A stretch of DNA of 64,000 bases, taken from contig CM023449.1 of the NCBI GenBank assembly GCA_013339765.2, positions 35,604,353-35,668,352 of the forward strand, in the 5' to 3' direction. Shown here piece by piece: positions 59,507-64,000 of this stretch. This DNA comes from Haemaphysalis longicornis (lineage: Eukaryota > Arthropoda > Arachnida > Ixodida > Ixodidae). Under the pieces are notes generated by a model. That model worked only from the letters and a program-made list of their open reading frames with translations. It had not been told where the DNA came from and searched no databases. A program made the translations under genes and the position numbers. Every line of letters begins with the position of its first letter. Position 1 is the stretch's first letter.

Positions 59507-59535
59507 TTTCCCCTCAGGAGCTTCGCCCACTCATC

Positions 59536-61449
59536 ATCATTCACCCCGTGGATATGCTGTGAATTTTTTTATGTGAGAAAGCTTTAGCGCTTAATTTCAA
59601 CTCTCTTTAAGAAGATACCGTCAAGTTTTTAAATTCACATCGCAAACATTACAGCTATAAGCTGTACAGCAAATCTAAAAAAAAAATGCGGGCCACGCAG
59701 CAACCAGCCAAACCAGTAATACAAACATGGCAACTTTTTATCCATACAATCTCATGTTAGTGCACTAGAAGCGTAGTTGTCGTGCAGGCATGCTTCTATG
59801 CACTTACGTCAGGTACCCTCCACTCTAATCGCTGTAGCGTGTTTTCTCTCTTATAAGCAGCCTCATTATAGCAACAAGCAGCCTCATAAGCAGCCTCATT
59901 TTATAAGCAACAACCTCTTTATACTGGGGTACAGGTTAATACCTCATGTAGTATATCCGTCCGCTGAAGTGACCAACTCGAGACGTCAACGCGCGTGCGT
60001 CACGAGTCTGCTTTTCTCACCTAGTTTGTTTGTCATCGCTGCAGTGGTTTATAAGCAGACTAAGCGCGAGAAATCACGGAGACGACTCGTGTCACGTTAA
60101 AGACACCGGTAATAATGAACCTTTTGCTGCAGGTGGAAGGACACCCCGATGTAGCAATAAAATCTCAGTGCAACTTCTATTGTCGTGTTTAAGTTGTACC
60201 TGAGTACAGTACAGCAGCAGCTTGTAGAATGGCTACTTTACTTCCGGCAAGCTACTTCCTTTTCCAGGCCACATACGTAAAATGAATCCTGAATACCGTC
60301 CGCATCGAGATGCACAAAACTAAAGAAACGCGATCCGCTGGCTATAGGAGAGCGCACAGCGAATATATACCGAACGGGCGGCCGACGACGGACCGACGCA
60401 ATGTAAATAAGCGCCATCGAAAAACGACCCGAAACCGGGGAGGAGGCAGGAAAAAGAGCTCTGAGTTCGTCACTTGTCCTCTTGGAATTGGAAATTCGCA
60501 GAACAATGCTCCCTGCGAGAGGAAGCCCTCGAGGCATCGGGCTCGTGCTCACCCCCGAGAACAGAAAGCCTTACAAACACAGGCCTTCAGTTGGCAGCAA
60601 CATATGCATGCACACTGGTGGTGGCTGATGTTCGAAAGAACGCGAACACGTTAAAGGCTAGAAATAACCGACCTCGAAATGGGAACTCTGGGTAGAGGAG
60701 GGTGATTTAAGGCCTTCGCTGCTTTGATGGGGATGGTAAAAAGACGGTGGCGGCGACAGCGACTGGGAAAAACGGATGACAGAAAACGTCACGCCTCTTC
60801 AATAATGCCAAAAAAGATATTGAGCCACGGGCGCTCCGATGTCTGACTGAAGGCCGGTAAAATATAAGTCAGGTGGAGCCAGTCGACTATTGCCTTTTTG
60901 TCTGTAGGTCAGAGAATAAATGGGCGCTATTGTAGGTCCATCCGGTTGGGTCTCTGGACGCGATCTTCGAAGATGTTTTTTGTGGCGAAGCGGATCAGGA
61001 GAGCGAAGACGTACACGCTGGCTCGAAGGTATATATAAATAATAACAAATAATGTATTAAGGTTTGACGTTTGACTGGTCAATCATCATAGCGTTGTGTC
61101 CGTGGCCTTTGGCTCTGCTGTTCCCACCTTGAAAACTAACATTATTACAATGTCTATGTTATATATAAATCCGACCGTGGTGGGCAGAACGGAAGTGTAA
61201 GAAAGATAGCCTTCACCGATACAATGCCTGTGTGGTTAAAATATGACTCGGGAAACGGAGGACTGTCTATTCGAAGAGTTGTCCCACGTTATTTCGGCTG
61301 CCGAAAATTGGGATCGCATGCCGACGTAATTTTAAGGAATGGTAGGCATTCAGTATCTGTACCACAGGCGCGGAGGCAGTGCTCGATTGCTGACCGATAG
61401 CGCCACGCTGTGCTGCTGTGAATAACACGGATGGGCAAAGAAACACGTG
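59536..61449. other. Unassigned intergenic DNA
   Basis: CAGCCTCATTATAGCAACAAG-type repeats (three short units) lie at 59,858-59,910. No gene is recognised. Confidence 0.3.
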
Positions 61450-61881
61450 TTTTAAGTGCAATGCACTTCTTAAGCGACCCTGAACCTGCGTCCACCGGCG
61501 ATGTCCGCATCACATACCCACGTGGGGGATTGGCCAGGAATCTCCTCGTCTTCCTTGGCAACGGGGGGAGGTGGGCGCGCGCTGCCTGGCCGCTGACATG
61601 GCACATACCCACGTGGGGGATTGGCCAGGAATCGGGCGTGAGAAGGGCTAATGCACCCGATTAGAGGAGTACTGACACGAAATTTCAAAGCTGAGATCCG
61701 CTCTAGCAATCAAGTACAACGACAACACAAATAGGTGTCTGTAAATAAATGCATCTTTCTTTCTTTGTAGTTGTGTGTGTGTGTGTGATCTCTCTTTCGC
61801 GAACATTACCGAACCGCGCAAATTCAACTCGTGCATTCGCACTTTCACATTCTTCCCCTCGGGGAAATGCGGGGAATTTTT
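61450..61881 (+). mobile_element. Hairpin-ended repeat, copy F, with internal 31-base duplication
   Basis: TTTT then AAGTGCAATGCACTT (61,454-61,468), CTTAAGCGACCC, and the 3' palindrome GTGCATTCGCAC (61,831-61,842). It ends CCCCTCGGGGAAATGCGGGG then AATTTTT. The words CACATACCCACGTGGGGGAT and TGGCCAGGAATC occur twice (from 61,511 and 61,602). A MITE-type end (TTAGAGGAGTACTGACACG) at 61,661 suggests a nested fragment. No tRNA-like block is visible. Confidence 0.68.
61661..61700 (+). repeat. MITE end fragment related to 42,251-42,780
   Basis: TTAGAGGAGTACTGACACGA then AATTTC matches the left end of the 42.25-kb MITE with a few changes. A matching right end was not found with confidence. Confidence 0.4.
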
Positions 61882-62278
61882 CTTTTTGTTTTTGTTTTTT
61901 TTTGGCTTGGAAGCGATGCCTTCCTAAGCTTTTCCTAACTGAAGTATAGCAATGTAAAGGTGCATTATGCGCTCCTATACTCCGTTTCATACATCAGGTG
62001 CAACGCTGTCAAAGCTAGCGCCCTTGTTTGCGCTGTGTGCTTCCGCGACCAAAAGTAGTGGGTTGCTTGCGGTGCGCCAGATACAATAAATGCTTCGCCG
62101 GCAACCTTAAAGCATAAATATTTATCATCAGCTTGACAAAAAAACGCCCGTGTTGCCGGACAAACGATCGAAATATGCGAGTTTGTATTTTATGTTTGTC
62201 GCTTTCGTATCAGGTTTTCCCTCTCCGCGCAACCTTGAACGCCGTTTTTTGTTTACTCTTTGAGGCAGCGTTGAAAAA
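61882..62278. other. Unassigned intergenic DNA upstream of the transposase-like ORF
   Basis: No promoter motif is convincing. Confidence 0.3.
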
Positions 62279-62836
62279 ATGGCGTCCAGCTCTCGGGCTT
62301 CGACCACGTCTCCTGTACGTATTTTTTCGAGGGTTTGCGCATCAAAGTTGTCAAAGAACGCCAAGCAAGTAATTGCAAATGTGTGCGCCCGTACCAGGGT
62401 GCGTTTCCCGGTGAAATCTGTGCAGGAAGTACTGAGTGTTGTGAGCGAGGACACCGGAGTATCTCACCGTACCGTGGCGAAATTGAAGGCGGAGTGTCTG
62501 CGTGGGAATTTGGTGTCTCCAAAGAGAAGACCTCGCGACGTGACGATATCAAGCACGCGGACCGTCAAGCATGACAGCTTCACAGTCCATGCCATCCGTC
62601 TGAATGTGAAGAGCATGTACGCCAAGAGGGAGATCCCGACACTGGACAGTGTGCGAAAGGCTGTCCACGAAGACGACGACTTGCCGAACTTCACGAAAAC
62701 CACCTTGTGGAGGTTAATGAAGGACATGGGCTTCACCTATGATAGGAGAATACGGAATCTTGGCATCATTGTCTGGCGCCGCAGGTACCTGCGGGCGATC
62801 AAGGAATTCGAAGGCAGGGCAGGGGGGAATCGTTGA
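62279..62836 (+). CDS. N-terminal part of a DDE-type transposase, catalytic domain missing
   Basis: An uninterrupted frame of 185 codons. Residues about 40-75 (VQEVLSVVSEDTGVSHRTVA) form a helix-turn-helix. About 105-150 (YAKREIPTLDSVRKAVHEDD then FTKTTLWRLMKDMGFTYDRR) form a second winged helix. WRRRYLRAIKEFEG then matches the segment just before the catalytic domain in Tc1/IS630-like transposases common in arthropod genomes. The expected next block (Tyr-x-Asp-Glu, first catalytic Asp) is absent; the frame ends in GRAGGNR. DNA binding may be kept, but not cleavage. An AATAAA lies at 63,196. It is either a truncated transposon gene or a domesticated DNA-binding protein. Confidence 0.6.
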   Translation: MASSSRASTTSPVRIFSRVCASKLSKNAKQVIANVCARTRVRFPVKSVQEVLSVVSEDTGVSHRTVAKLKAECLRGNLVSPKRRPRDVTISSTRTVKHDSFTVHAIRLNVKSMYAKREIPTLDSVRKAVHEDDDLPNFTKTTLWRLMKDMGFTYDRRIRNLGIIVWRRRYLRAIKEFEGRAGGNR

Positions 62837-63210
62837 TGAACTTCCCAGCAATGTGTGTCCTGTCAGTAGTGGCGGCTTTGTTCACGAGGGTCAACTGGTA
62901 GAGCTGGAGCGTGGACACCTTTCTATCCAGCCTGCTCGCGCTTCTTCATGCTGCGCCGATTCCCCGAAAAGGCTTTGTTACCGCGACAAAGCAACTGTGT
63001 TTCCTCGTCGTGTGGTTTGTTTGTGGAGTTTAACGTCACCAAGTGACCCGTGCTATGAAAGACACTACTCCTGTTCGGTCGTGAAGTGTATACAGCTGGA
63101 GCAGTCATATAACCTCTGCAAAAACTGGGTGGGAGAAAGGAAGGAAAGTAAGAAGTCGGAACCCACCAGGAAATCGACCAGAGGTGCTCTTCTATAAATA
63201 AAGTTTGTTT
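62837..63210 (+). other. 3' flank of the transposase-like ORF with AATAAA
   Basis: A second frame (62,739-63,197) overlaps the end of the first and continues to a stop just before AATAAAG (63,196-63,202). Its sequence (Cys/Ser-rich, then Lys/Arg-rich) is not recognised. This may be a frameshifted tail or a 3' UTR. Confidence 0.3.
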
Positions 63211-64000
63211 TTTAAACCGCGAAAGTCAGCCTCCTCTTGGAATATTTGTGTATGACACACAATCCGTATTGCCCCTGTATGCATTTATGTATGGCAACAA
63301 ATCTCCAACTCATGAGCTAGTACTGTTATTTGTCACAGCATTAACCTATACCATAGACATTTCCTTGACACAGAAAAACGGGCCATATCAGGGTTCCGTA
63401 TGTAAAAACAATTGACCTATCCATGATTGTCTTGCGAATAAGTGCCTAGCTTAAAGAGCTCTTTCTCCAATCACAAAAGAAAATATAACTCTTGCTTCCG
63501 GGGTGAAATATTGCAGTGAAGAAATAAATAAATCACGCACAAGAATTCACAAAAATGTTGCATATATTCGGACTGGAAAGGGGCGAATAACAAATTTAAA
63601 AATATATATTATGCGTTTCTGTGCCAGAAATCAGTATTCTAAGGTACAGAAATCTGCTTTCTGTCCTTTCCCATGAATAACAAATGATACGTTATTCGCA
63701 CCAAGAGCTTCGGGCTACTCCAGAGTGCAGTGCCAAAGTCGTTCCAAACTGTTTCGGTAAAAAACTGAACCCGTTGCTCTGCTGGCGGCACGGTATAATC
63801 AATAACATGCTGAGTGTGTTAAGAGAGGCCCATAAAGAAGTGATCGTCAGGGCAACGGCAAAAACGAAAGCTGAAAGTGAACACCTGTTGGTAATTCACC
63901 CTGGTTAGAGCAGCTGTGCTAAATAATTAATGAATTAACGTGTTTTTCTTACACAAAGTTCTCGCTAGAATCAAACGAGGTAGCTGACAATGGTATAGAA
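63211..64000. other. Unassigned AT-rich DNA
   Basis: The frame at 63,684-63,908 has no recognised motif. Nothing else is identified. Confidence 0.35.

Larger units (their letters stand above)
58778..59533. mobile_element. Element with GGGGCGAAGCTCC-type ends carrying a Helitron-like ORF fragment
   Basis: The left end TTTTAGGGGCGAAGCTCC (58,776-58,793) and right end GGAGCTTCGCCC (59,518-59,529) are inverted copies. The flank after the right end (CTCATCATCATTCAC) also occurs, inverted, next to the 12.66-kb copy. The interior has a tandem repeat and a coding fragment (59,060-59,506). Confidence 0.55.

Overview
This window looks like nuclear DNA from a hard (ixodid) tick, most likely a metastriate species. 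The main reason is nine copies of a tRNA-derived SINE that I recognise as the tick element Ruka. They share a tRNA-like head with A and B boxes, a body that reads into the word GTTAAACCCTAC, and a (CAAT)n tail. Tick-type LINEs, Penelope-like elements, long simple repeats, CpG-containing intergenic DNA and the absence of dense long ORFs all agree with an arthropod genome. I found no host protein-coding gene that I can support. Nearly every long open frame is a transposon remnant or a by-product of a simple repeat.

Layout. 1-12 kb: short dispersed repeats, a SINE nested in a CRE-motif repeat (1.0-1.7 kb), a decayed Penelope-like element whose 3' end is also present inverted at its 5' side (2.4-4.4 kb), a LINE 3' UTR (4.9-5.25 kb), a SINE (7.4 kb), the first hairpin-ended repeat (8.6-9.1 kb), a 500-bp TTTG/CTTG array (9.7-10.2 kb) and a LINE RNase H fragment (11.2-11.8 kb). 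12-21 kb: two elements with GGGGCGAAGCTCC ends meeting in a perfect 56-bp palindrome (13.1 kb), long ATTG and AATC arrays, and two arrays of the palindromic word CTCATGAG (19.9-21 kb). 23-29 kb: a LINE split by a SINE and a solo LTR, further SINEs, and a hairpin-ended repeat split by a 5'-truncated LINE. 30-36 kb: a Penelope-like element with reverse transcriptase and GIY-YIG domains, interrupted by a short Bel/Pao-like LTR element with a clear 5-bp target duplication. 36-49 kb: more hairpin-ended repeats, a ~150-bp satellite carrying three insertions (38.7-41.3 kb), a MITE and a dimeric tRNA-like SINE. 50-57 kb: four LINE remnants of three types. 57-64 kb: a dispersed repeat split by a TTAA MITE, a Helitron-like ORF fragment, and the N-terminal part of a DDE-type transposase.

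How the parts relate. The region is a record of nested insertions. Target duplications give the order of events, and in several places removing the insert restores the host reading frame or satellite period. Autonomous-type machinery is present only as remnants: two Penelope RT/endonuclease genes, LINE RT and RNase H pieces, and a DDE N-terminus. The numerous copies are non-autonomous: Ruka SINEs, the hairpin-ended family, MITEs and a gag-only LTR element. The most unusual signal is the hairpin-ended repeat family (six copies). The stem at one end is repeated, inverted, at the other end, and the stem sequence changes in step at both ends between subfamilies.
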